From Oenanthe sinensis (lineage: Eukaryota; Streptophyta; Magnoliopsida; Apiales; Apiaceae): a stretch of 64,000 nucleotides of DNA. Location: the NCBI GenBank assembly GCA_028671895.1, contig CM053810.1:27321501-27385500 (forward strand), written 5' to 3'. The translations under genes were made by a program, and so were the position numbers. Below are positions 24,921-35,831 of the stretch, piece after piece (position 1 is the first letter of the stretch; every line of letters starts with the position of its first letter). The notes beneath the pieces are model-generated. The model ran no database searches and was not told the DNA's origin. It saw only the letters and a list, made by a program, of their open reading frames with translations.

Positions 24921-26189
24921 AGAAAATGAATTTCAAAGCACTGACCCCACTGGAACAGATGCAAACAATGAACCCACTGTGGAGAGTGTGGCTTCAACTC
25001 GTAAGAAATGCAAAGCAATGAAACCAATGAGTGATGTTGAAAAATACTATGACATATTTAAGAATGAACTTGGTGAATAAAGGGTAAAGTGTAATTCTTG
25101 TGGCAAATATTATTCAGACGATACATTAAATGGTGCAAGTGGTTTAGCCACACATCTGAGAAATTGCAAGGTATATAATCTTGCCTATAATCAAGCTAAA
25201 ATTTCATTTCAATCTAGTAATGATGGTTGTGTTTCATTAAAAAATTGGACGTTTGACAAAGAATTATGTGATGAGTTGTATACTAAATTGAATATTATTG
25301 ATGAGGTGCCATTTAAGTTTGAGGATAACATGGGATTTCAAGCTTTTATGAATGGTTATTGTCCAATGTTTAGTAGTCTATCTAGATGGAAGGTTGTACC
25401 TGATTGCTTTATTGTATATGTTAGAAGGAGAGATGAATTAATGAGTGTATTGTGTGTGCCAACCCAATGTATTTGTTTAATAACAGACGCATGTACATCT
25501 AATCAAACAATCAATTACATGTGTTTGACGACTCATTTTATTGACAAAAATTGGATAATGCACAAGCGAATACTTAATTTTTGTCCAATCAATAGCCATA
25601 GAGGTTAAGCAAATGGATTGGCAATTGAGATGTATTTGAGGGATTGGGAAATTATTAGGGTGTTAAGTTATACGGTAGATAATGCTAGCTCTAATGATGT
25701 CGCAATGGTAAAATTGAAGGAAAAAATGTCTACTTTGCCTACTTCGATTTTAGGTTATGAAAATATTCATATGAGACGTGTTTCTCATATCTTAAACTTG
25801 TGTTGTTCAAGATGAATTGCAAGTGTAGAATGAGTCCATTTATAAAATATGAAATGCAGTGAAGTATGTGAGTCATTCGGTCCAAAATACGATAATGTTC
25901 CAAAAATGTGTAGATTTTGAAAATATTTAATGTCTAAAGACTTTATTCTATATGTGCCTACTAGGTGGAATTCGACATATGAAATGTTAGAAGTGGCCAG
26001 AAAATTTGAAAGAGTTTTATAGATATGATGAGCAAGATTTAGGATATAAGGAAGATCTTAAGTTAAAAAAAGGGATATAAGGTGAATTTGATGGAAGGCC
26101 TATTAGTGATGATTAGGTTGTTGAGATAAAATTTGCATCATGCTTGAAATTTTTTTATGGTGAATTTGATGGAAGGCCTACTAGTGATG
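24921..26189 (+). pseudogene. hAT transposase, N-terminal part (BED finger and front of catalytic domain)
   Basis: A BED-type zinc finger (RVKCNSCGKYYSDDT...HLRNCK) spans about 25081-25170, after an in-frame stop at 25078. The hAT core follows, with ITDACTSNQ at about 25480 and YTVDNASSND at about 25670, which sit where the family has its two catalytic Asp residues. HILNLCC follows, then VPTRWNSTYEML at about 25960. Stops at about 25606 and 25813 and later frame breaks show decay that may precede or follow the copia insertion at 26195. A GGTGAATTTGATGGAAGGCC segment occurs twice (about 26088 and 26159). The C-terminal part is at 53939-54224. Confidence 0.88.
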
Positions 26190-26194
26190 ATAGT
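26190..26194. repeat. 5-bp target site duplication of element A, left copy
   Basis: ATAGT here and ATAGT at 53939-53943 flank element A exactly at its TG and CA ends. Confidence 0.95.
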
Positions 26195-27490
26195 TGTTAG
26201 GTCCAAAATCATCATAGAAGAGGGGGTTGAAAATGATGTTGGTAGATATTTTATTTAATTATGGATTAAGTGTTTGTGTTCTTGAGATATTTAAATGATA
26301 GTAAATGAAACACAACGATTCAGGGAAATAAAGATATATTATTAAATCTCTGAGGTGCTACACTTCTAATCAAGAGATTAACTTCTGTGGATTCAATCAA
26401 TATTACAAAAATCAATACAGGTGTGTGTTTAATGCTTGGCTTTAATGGAGCTCCCGTAAGTTTGTTTTGTTTAATGAGGAAGATGCACACAGATGTCTTT
26501 GAATTAAACCCATATATATTTGTGTAGACTTTTGGAAATCAAGTGAATTGATTTTCCAACAATGCAAGTCCTTTGTTGTGCCTTGTAGAGTGACTACAGT
26601 GTGTAGGCGCAACTAAATCCTTTGTTGCGCCTATAGAAGTTTGTTGCGCCAAGGGAGTTTGTTGTGCCTTCACTTTTGTTGCACTGTGTAGGCGTCACAT
26701 AGTACTTAGAAACCTTAAATGGAAGTTTCCTTGCGCCTATAAACATCTTTATTGAGCCTGTACTCTATCTACCCTGTGTAGGTGCCACAAAATCCTCCTC
26801 TTTAATTTTTGTTGTGCCATAGAATAACACACACTTATTTTGTTACGCATGCACTTTTGATGCTTAGTGTAGGCGCCACAAACTTCGTAATAAACTTGGT
26901 GTGTTGTTTTCTTGCACCTTGGATGATTTTGTTGAGCTTCATACATGGCTTCAAGAGAGTAGGAACCACCAAATGTAGTAATACTTGCCTTACACAATAT
27001 CTTGAATTCTTGAAGTATTTACCACTTGGTTTTCACTCTTCTGGCTTGATCAACTGAATTTCTTCTGATTAAACAAGACAATTCTTTTCTTGTTGTGCTA
27101 ACACTTAGTGCACTGGTCTGGTTCACAAACGACTAACACTGAATTAAATTCCTTTGAAATTTATTCCGTTTCAGCTGATTAAACTTGGACTGTTGCAGTG
27201 ATTCTGATCACTGAAACCCTTTGACAACTATACTTAAATCATTACACTGTCTTTAGTATAAAATTTTCTGAACTCTTATTTGTTGATGAGGCCTGAACAT
27301 ATTAATGAACTTCTCTCGCTGACGTTCAGTAACCCTTTCATCTTGAATGCTCTGTAATGATGCATGTATGATTCATGTTTACATGTCCTTCTAGATTCGT
27401 GTGCTGCATATTAGTATTATTTGACTGTATTTGTTTCTTAGTTGAGTTATCGTTATCACTAATACATATTACGTTACGTTATGCTTTACA
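26195..27490 (-). repeat. Element A 3' LTR
   Basis: 1296 bases, plus strand TGTTAGGTCC...GCTTTACA, homologous along its length to 52631-53938. It carries the TTTGTTGCGCC/TGTAGGCGCCA motif array at about 26570-26940 and, downstream in element sense, a TATATAT box at 26512-26519. Confidence 0.95.
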
Positions 27491-27506
27491 ATCTCCCCAT
27501 ATTTGG
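27491..27506 (-). other. Element A polypurine tract
   Basis: Minus strand CCAAATATGGGGAGAT directly before the 3' LTR; the usual plus-strand primer site of LTR elements. Confidence 0.85.
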
Positions 27507-30500
27507 TTGTTAGAGTTCGACAAACAAATCCTGTGAGAGGATAACTCAACTGATACTTACAAGAAAAAGTAAAGTGCAGAAAGACAGGAAATAATATTAA
27601 TTACATTCTAGATTAGATTTTACATTTCCAGATTTCTTTACAAATACAATAGAAGTTTGTTCCTCTAGCCTGAACAAATATTTAAATGATCTTCTGCTTG
27701 TTTGTACTGTGTCTTGATTCTTCTTAGATCTTGTCTCGGAGTAGTTCTTTCTTAGCTCTTATTCCTTTTTTTCTAACCTTGTTTTGACCAGATCCCTAGC
27801 TTCAACTTCAAGAGTGTTGACAGGAGGTGGATCTTCTAGTTTCTTCAAAACTTCTATGAGAAATGCAGTTGAATTTGTCTTTAAGATTCACTCGAAGGCC
27901 AGTGATTGTTTCTTTGAAAACACGAACACTGTTATTCTTTTTTGAAAGCCTTTCACTTTGTCAGTGTCATGCATAGACTCGTCTGCCAATTTCTCCATCA
28001 GAACATCTTGACTCATCCTCAAAGCCTTCTTGTCTGATTTGACAGTGGATCTTTTAACCATAGAAAAGACTTTTTTGATTATGTCAGAATTGTTCCTTTT
28101 CAGTTTTGACAGTTCATTTTTCTTCTCCACTCCATTTTTCTTGAACAAGAAGTACTTTGTTCCATTTGGCTCCGTTTGAATGCAAGGTTCAGAATCTTTT
28201 ATGGTTTCAAGTTCTTTAGTGCCATCCTCTTTTCTCACATACACTGGATCCTGGTAGTATCTGGTTGTCTCCATAAGATATCTTCTTGATGTTTTTATAG
28301 CTCTGTTCAGCCTGAATGCATAGATTAACTCAGCAGCCTTTAGATCTTTTTCAGTTCTGTTCTTCTTGCTTCTGAGTCTCCCTTCTACATACTGCATGAA
28401 CATTACTTGGCTTGACTCCAGACCTTCATCTGACAAAGTTAGATTGTGTAGTGTTGCCGCATTGTAGTACTTGACCACCGGAGGCTTCTCAAATGCTTCG
28501 ACACCTATCTCAATAATCTTCTTTTCTATTAGATCTCTCAGTATCTCATTTGTCTTGTGTCCCCCAAAGATGACTTTCCTCTTTAGCACATACAACTCTA
28601 CTAAATTCATTTTCTCAAAGCTCTTTGGCGACAATGTTTTCGATCTCAGTGTTGTTGAATTGATATATATCTTCCAACCAGATTTGAATGCACTGACTGA
28701 CACGCTTATTATTTCATCTGATAGAATAACATAGAACTCATGAACATCTTCAAATTTCTCCCTTATGGTTCTGAAAAGGTCAAGGACTTATCTGCCTTTC
28801 TTCTGACTTTGAGTTAATTCTTTCTTCTTTAACAGACTCCTTGCTTCATCCCATTCAGGACCAACTTTAGCTTCGATGTCCTTAATTCTATTTCTTCTTT
28901 CCATTACGTGTTGAACTCTTTTCCACTTTCTTTTCATCAAATCGTAAGATTAAACTATGTCTTGAGCAACAACTTCATCTACACCAACTAGAAGACAGTC
29001 ATTATCAAAAGCATATTCTTCAGAAAATTCCTCCTCAACATCTATTCCTGCAGCCTTTGATGTTTCCTCTATTTCAATCTCAGTTGTAATATCCATTGGC
29101 ACATAGGGTTCAAAGATTTCTCCTTCCTCCAATTGTCTCGCTCTAAGCCTGTAAAAGATATCTGACTCCCCCTGAGCTGTATATTCCATTATCATTTCAT
29201 CTCCAACTTTTTCTTTTTCTCTTCTCTCCCTCTCAGTTGGGTTATCCTCCCTTCCGACCGGAGTAATATGAGCTATTGAAGTTGATTGAGTAGAAATAAG
29301 AACTTTCTGAGCCAACAGTTGTTGGACTAACTCTTTAATTTCTTTCATTTCATTTCGTTATTGCTCTTGCACTTCCAAGATTTTCCTTATAGAGTAATGA
29401 ATTTTTATTACTTGGGCCTCCAAATTTAGAATCCTTTGGCTATGTGCTGTGTGTGCATTGTGTGGGGTATTTGTTTGGTCAGTGGGTGTCTCACCGCTCA
29501 CTATTACTGGTTGATCACGTCCCTTAACACTCAACTCGGCTGATCAGGGTTAGGGAATTGAAGATCAATCAGGTTAAGTGTTTCACTCATCTCAATTATA
29601 GCATCATGATCTTTTGTACCTGCAAGAAAATCTCTATCCCTTCTATGGGTAGGTTGCCTTTCCGCCGGACCACTGTGGGTGGGGAGAACTCCTTTTTCAG
29701 GAACTGGGGGGTTAAGACCCAGTGTGGTCACCACGATGGATTCTGTAATGATTTGCAGAGTTGAAGAATCTGTGATGCCAACTGAATCTATTGAAAGCCT
29801 TATCTGCTCAGAGACGCCCTGAACAGGTTCTACTACCGAAGCAATAGATACTCTAAGCATAGAGTCCACATCCCTTCTATGGGTGTGTTGTCCCTCCGTC
29901 TAACCTAAAAATATGGGGAGGACCTTCTTTGTAGGAGCTGGATTTGGAATCTCCAGGGGGGTCACCACATCAGGCAATGTAATGATTGACAAATAAGAGC
30001 CTGTGGTGCCCCGCAACGCCTGTGAAGGCACTTCCACTTGAAGTGGTGATGCTGCTGACGCAGCTACTTCATGAATGGAGACCTCTTCCCTTCTAAAGGA
30101 GAGTTGTCTTTCCACTTCACCCATTTGGGGAGGGAAAATATCCTTACTAGGATCTGGAGATGTTAAGTCCAGGGGGGTCACCACATTTGACAATGTAATG
30201 AGTGGCTCGTAAGAGTCAGGGATACCCCCTTCTGTCTATGAAGACAGGTTCTAAATTGGATTAACCAAAATAGTACTGGCTACTGAAGTAGCTAATTGTG
30301 TTTTCATATCTGTTTCTATTCCCGTACCTTTCAGGATTTTGTTAATTTCAGAATTTAGATCACGAAGAAACAGAAAGGTTTCAGAGATTGGAGAATCAGG
30401 TCCCTGGCTCACAGATGCCTTAGGTTTAAAATTCATTTTTCGTCGTTTTTGAGAAGGCGGAGTTGTAAGGGATATTTCAAAAATTTCTTGATTCGGTAGA

Positions 30501-31851
30501 GACTCACTCCTATCATCTATATCAAGGGTTCTTTTTCTAGTTTGAGGAGATATAGGAAGTGTTTGTTGATCTTCGGCAGTGGTTAGAACTGGTTGATTGC
30601 CAAGTTCATTGCCAGCTTTGAAGGACACTGAGGGCTCAAGTGTGTGCATTGCCGTTTAACACACAGAGATAGATATAGTGACAAATTCATCTTGAAGGAA
30701 AGCAGAAAAGTCAAAATCCAGAAGTGTACCTTCCTCCATTTGTTCATCGGATAGATTAGGGATGTACACATCTGTGGTCTGAGTATCTTCTACTACAGCC
30801 TCAATAGCTACCTCTTCTATTGGATTTTCAGGGCTTTGCCTCTATTGATCTTCTTCAGGATTTGGTTCTTATTCGTTCTCAGAACCAGATTCATCCATAA
30901 TCTCATCTTCTTTTTCAGTTTCAGGTTCTTCTTCTTGAGTTGCTCATTTGCTTCCTGAGTCATTGGATGTTTCAGCTTCAGTTTCCTCTTTAGAGGTTGC
31001 ATCTTCTTCTTTTTCACTTGCAACTTCTTCTTCTTCTCCTGCATCTTCTTCTTCAACCAGTCTAAGAAGAGAAAAGTAATCTCAAATAGAAGTAGTCATT
31101 GGAGTAGGAGTAAACCTGTTTGGGTAGTCAGCCTCATTCTATAGCAATAAGATTGTTTTAAACTGTAGAGAGGGTGACTCTTCCAAAGGACTATTCTGAA
31201 ACGATTGGAGTTGATCAGCGTCCAGTACTTGGTTGAACACCGGCTACAAAAATCTTGGATATAGATAGAAGTTCTCCATTTTTGCTTGATTCTTTAGGAT
31301 CTCCGCCATGATCAACTTTCTAAAATTGATTCTGATCTCAGAAGCCACTGCCTAACCAATCACCTTGTTGAACAGAGTAATCCCGTGGAAGCCACCTGTC
31401 TTTGGTGCAAAGCCATGAGACAAGATTTTGAAGAATAGATTACACTCCTTGGATAGATGATTCTTGTATATTTTCTTCGGGAGATTGTGTTTTCCCTGGT
31501 GCAGTGCGGAAACATAAAGAAATTGTTTAAGTCTGTCCGTGATGGCTCATCTTCAAAATTTTCAGTCGGCAAATGAAGTGCTCGATTGATGTCATTTTCT
31601 GTTATTCGTACTTTTTGTCGCTGAATTTTACAAGTAAAAGCTGATATCCCATCTGCAGATGTGTTTTGAGCATACCTGTATATCTGTCTAAGAAGATTTC
31701 TATTTAAAGGAACAACAGTGCTTAGTGCATATTAGACTATTGAATATTCATTTAAAAATCGTGTCTATTTACCTAACTCACCTGCCTCAGTCCAGTCATC
31801 TACTAAAATTGATAAATAATTAGTCTTTTTAATCTAAAAATTACTTGCCAT
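27507..31851 (-). pseudogene. Element A third ORF (decayed homologue of element B third ORF)
   Basis: The probable start is the ATG at 31851 (MASNF, then a stop, then IKKTNYL), which parallels MANPNFTIPKTNF of element B. The N-terminal domain is recognisable at 31572-31740, with ENDINRALHLPTENFEDEP against LRKFNELLGLPTEDYAPEP in B. Then come a Ser/Pro-rich part with an NLS-like PPSQKRRKM (30251-30649), acidic repeats (29531-30193), a Glu-rich segment (28950-29348) and a long basic/helical C-terminal piece (27888-28703). Many stops and frame shifts show it is dead. Order and spacing match the third ORF of B, so this gene is an old part of the lineage, not a one-off capture. Function unknown. 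Confidence 0.75.
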
Positions 31852-32203
31852 TTAATTAAAGTGAAATGTAATTTTTTTTAAGAATTAAAATTACTAATTA
31901 ATATCGAATTATTTTAGTAAATTACGAATCAAACCCTAATTTTAAAATTACTTGGATTGTCATGAAATTAAAATATGATGAACTCCTAGTAATTTTAAGC
32001 ACACTATTAATTATATTTTAATTTTTTAATCGATTTAAAATTATGAGAACCCTAGCCAATCAGTTCAAGATTTGAAAAATTGATATTTTTAGAACCTTAA
32101 CCAAAATTAATGGGACCACTTGCAAATGGGTCTCACAAAAATGGGTTAGATTAAAAATCGATCCAGAAATGGCTGAGTTTTGTTCGATTAAAAATCACTG
32201 ATC

Positions 32204-32640
32204 TATGTTGCGCCTCCTATGTACTAACTGTGTAAAAGTTTGTATGTATCGTTATAAAACAAAATGGAAATTAAAAATTAAACACAGTTATTTATAGGCA
32301 CAACAAAGAAGAAAAATATATTACTAAGTGTTTTGTTGCGCCTCTACAATGTAGCCACTGTATGAGCGCAACAAAACCTACAAATATTGTAGGCAAGATT
32401 TTGTTGCGCCTACACAGTGAATGCACTGTGAAGCCACCACAAAACTCTTAGCACAACACAACAATATCTGTTAAGTAAGTTTGTTGCGCCTCTACAGTGG
32501 TGACACTGTGTAGGTGCAACAAACATCTAAGGCGCAACAAGATTTTAAGGAAAACAATTAAGTACCTGTGCCAAAAATTTTGTTGGTCCTATACAGGTAA
32601 ACCACTGTATAGGTGCCACAAAACATTGAAGCGCAACAAG
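32204..32640 (-). promoter_or_regulatory. Element A internal motif array (palindromic modules) upstream of third ORF
   Basis: Four full palindromic modules of 44-46 bases lie at 32331-32376, 32399-32444, 32480-32523 and 32578-32623, with half modules at about 32204, 32283, 32529 and 32629. Each arm approximates TTTGTTGCGCCTACACAGTG, followed by a 4-6 base centre and the inverse arm. The same motif forms the array in element A's own LTRs. The array sits between the pol end (33147) and the third ORF start (31851). Confidence 0.85.
32289..32296 (-). promoter_or_regulatory. TATA box candidate for element A third ORF
   Basis: Minus strand CCTATAAATAAC, a textbook plant TATA box, just downstream (element sense) of the full palindromic modules and about 440 bases before the third-ORF ATG. 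Confidence 0.6.
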
Positions 32641-33146
32641 GTACTTGTTAATTTTAAAAAAAAATCAAATTGCTCCTTGATTTTGCTACTAATTAATAAT
32701 ATTTATGAATAATTGGAATAATTAATCAATAATAATTAATTACTCATACATATTTTTTTACAATATATTTATTAATAACAATAATAACATTAATTGTTAA
32801 AATTATTATCATAAATTATGTTTCTTATTATTTTACTTTTATTTTAAATATGAGAATAAATATAAATATTCATCCTTTCTATTTAAAAAATTTTCAAATA
32901 ATATTTAAATATATAAGTGTCAAGAATTTATCAATTAAATACAAGTACTTAAATATTTTCTAAGATCAAAATTAAATAAATACCAGATCAATAGAATTAG
33001 CAGGCATACACAAGGTATTTATCTAACTTTTAATCTTAATAACTGGAAAATAATTTGGTAAATAAATTCACAAGTCCTAAAAATATTGAAATTAATTAAC
33101 TAGTGAATTTATCAGCTTCAAATTGCAGTTAGTGATTACTAACTAA
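32641..33146. other. AT-rich spacer after element A pol
   Basis: No coding frame or repeat seen. It lies between the pol end and the motif array of element A. Confidence 0.6.
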
Positions 33147-34097
33147 TTAGTTAGTAGAATTTAACATCTCGAGTTCACAAACCAGTTTAGTGAAAGTAAT
33201 TTCATCCAGTGGTTTAGTGAAGATGTCTGCAATTTGCTGCTCTGTAGGTACAAAATGTAACTCTACAGTACCATTCATGACATGCTCTCTTATGAAATGA
33301 TACATGATATCATTGTGTTTGGTCCTTGAATGTTGAACATGATTGTTTGTGATGGATATGACACTTGTGTTGTCATAGAATATTGGAATTTTGCTCAGCA
33401 ACAGTCCATAGTCTTGAAGTTGGTTCCTTATCCACAATATTTGTGCACAACAACTTCCAGCAGCAACATATTAAGCTTCAGCTGTTGACATTGCAACTGA
33501 GTGCTGCTTCTTGCTATACCAGGACACCAATCTTCTATCAAGGAATTGACAACTCCCTGATGTACTCTTTCAATCAATCCTACAAACTGCATAATCAGAA
33601 TCTGTATAGCCAACAAGGTCAAAACCTGTATCTTTAGGGTACCAAATTCCAAGATTCAGACTTCCCTTAAGATACCTAAAAATGCGTTTAACAGCTATAA
33701 GATTTGATTCTTTAGGGTCAGACTGAAACCTAGCACATAAGCATGTAGCAAACATAATATCTGGCCTACTTGCAGTTAAGTAAAGTAATGAGCCGATCAT
33801 ACCTCTGTAGCTTGTGATGTCTACCCTCTTACCAGGTTCATCTTTATCAGGCTTAGTGGCAGTTTCCATAGGGGTTTTGGCTGATGATGCATCTTCAAGA
33901 CCATACGTCTTCAATAGATCTCTGATGTACTTGGTCTGGGAAATGAAGATTTCATCTTTCCTTTGGCTTACTTGGAGTCCAAGGAAGTAATTCAGCTCTC
34001 CCATCATGCTCATTTCATACCTACTCTGCATTAGCTTAGCAAATCTACTACACAATTGATCGTTAGTAGAACCAAATATAATGTCATCTACACATAC
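33147..34097 (-). pseudogene. Element A pol, C-terminal part: end of RT and RNase H
   Basis: From the insertion site of B the frame resumes with VCVDDIIFGSTND, the RT active-site YVDD motif here reading CVDD. It continues through FLGLQVSQRKDEIFISQTKY, then TASRPDIMFATCLC and the RNase H start TDSDYA. A frame shift near 33570-33650 and another near 33430 precede the end, SRTKHNDIMYHFIREH to TKPLDEITFTKL. The upstream RT half lies at 48740-49394, on the other side of element B. Confidence 0.88.
34093..34097. repeat. 5-bp target site duplication of element B, left copy
   Basis: CATAC here and at 48735-48739 flank element B exactly. Confidence 0.95.
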
Positions 34098-35357
34098 TGT
34101 TAGGTCCAAAGTGTTGTAGAGGGGGGGGGGGGGTGAATACAACTGTTTAAAAAATAAGAGAATAAACAATGTGCAAGTAATAAATGATGACACAGAATTT
34201 CAAGAATATATCATTATATTCATTGATGGATTTGCTACAACATTCATAAAAGCATCATGATCAGTTGAACAATAAATACATCAATTAAAGCTAGATTCAA
34301 CTGATCCTCTCTCTCACTTTTTATTTTACAGTAAATGCTCTCTCTTAAAAATTATCGTTGAAAAATACAGAGATACAAGTTTTTTTTACTAAATAAAAAC
34401 AAAGTGCTGCTTTTATAATGTCATGTAGTCTTGATCTTGTCCTTTTTGTGTACGTGGCCCAATCAGGATTTCGACAACAAAAAGTACTTTAACAACAACT
34501 CTGGATCAACCGTTCACAATAAGCCACTTGTCCCTTGAAAATTAAATGTTACATTTCTACCCGCATCTCGATCTTCGCCTGGACCCATCTCGATCTCGAT
34601 CTGTGAAAATCTCAATCTCGATCTGGGAGAATCTCGATCTCGATCTATGAAGATCTCGATCTCGATCTGTGAAGATCTCGATCTCGATCTGGGAGAATCT
34701 CGATCTCGATCTATCGCCTGGATCGAGATTTGCCTTAGCAGTGTTTTACTTCACTTGTAAATCTCGACCCGCATCTCGATCTGCTGTGGATCGACATTTG
34801 CCTTAGCAAATATGCACACATCCAATGTTGACCTTCTTTAGTGACTAATTGAGAGTTAATCTTTATGAGCAAGTTTCCTTAGCTTCTTCAATTTCTTTTC
34901 CTCACTCAATTCAAATGAGATCTTCTATTACTGACATGAACTTGCCTCCAATGTCCTGACACTTGATGCAATGGTCTGGTTCATAAGTGACTAGTCTTGA
35001 AGGGGTTCTTGCTTCTGAATGTCAGTTCTCATTTGTTGATTAACCTTTACATTATCCAGATGTTGACATACATTACATGAAATCACTTTGGTCTTCTTGA
35101 TACTTCTTTGACATTAATCTGATCCTCCATTAGATAAGTTAGGGCATGAGCAATACTGAGATTGAACTTCTTCTCACTTATGCATCCTTGATTAACCAAA
35201 TTAGTTACTTGTAGTTACCAAGTATCATTACCATTTCTTCAGTTGATTGATTCCATGTGCTTCTTCCGTTTCTCTTGTTTTGCTGTTGTTTTATCTTTTC
35301 ACTTAGTTGAGTTACATAATAATTAAGTGTTACAAGTTAGTACACCTATGCCTTTCA
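34098..35357 (-). repeat. Element B 3' LTR
   Basis: 1260 bases, plus strand TGTTAGGTCC...GCCTTTCA. It contains a 22-bp-period array at 34585-34715 built on ATCTCGATCTCGATCT, a long G run (about 34121-34134) and, in minus sense, a TATAAAAG box at about 34407-34414. Confidence 0.96.
34585..34715 (-). repeat. U3 array of element B (3' LTR copy)
   Basis: About six units with a 22-base period, ATCTCGATCTCGATCT plus TATGAAG, GTGAAG or GGGAGA. On its plus side it is bounded by GATCGAGATTTGCCTTAG, also found (one base different) beside the internal array at 40851. Confidence 0.92.
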
Positions 35358-35373
35358 ATCTCCCCCTATTTGA
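35358..35373 (-). other. Element B polypurine tract
   Basis: Minus strand TCAAATAGGGGGAGAT directly before the 3' LTR. Confidence 0.88.
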
Positions 35374-35831
35374 TTGTCTAACAATGACAACCAAATTCAC
35401 AATGAGGATAACTCAACTAATCAGGGACTGAAAAAGATAAAATAACATTCATAAAAGATCATGTCAACTTGCATAATGCTTGGCTTGATTAATTAACTTC
35501 ATGTCTATTACTGATACTTCAAGTGCCAAAATTGGACACCTGTTGGCTCGATTAAATGGCTTCATGCTCTTCTAGAGATTTTCTCTAAGTACTTTAAGAG
35601 CACGGTCCACTCAATCTTCAATTATCCTTCTGAAGTCCTTTTAGCAGTATTACCACCGCCGAACTTCGCGAAATAATTGATGCCTAATATAAACCAGTTT
35701 CAAGACACTTAGCTAACTAACTTCTACCTTACACTACACAAGAAAACAGATAATATATTTTTACAATGAAGGAAAACAAGAAAACAAATTACAACGCAAA
35801 GAAACATTACAAGCATGATACATTAAAACTT

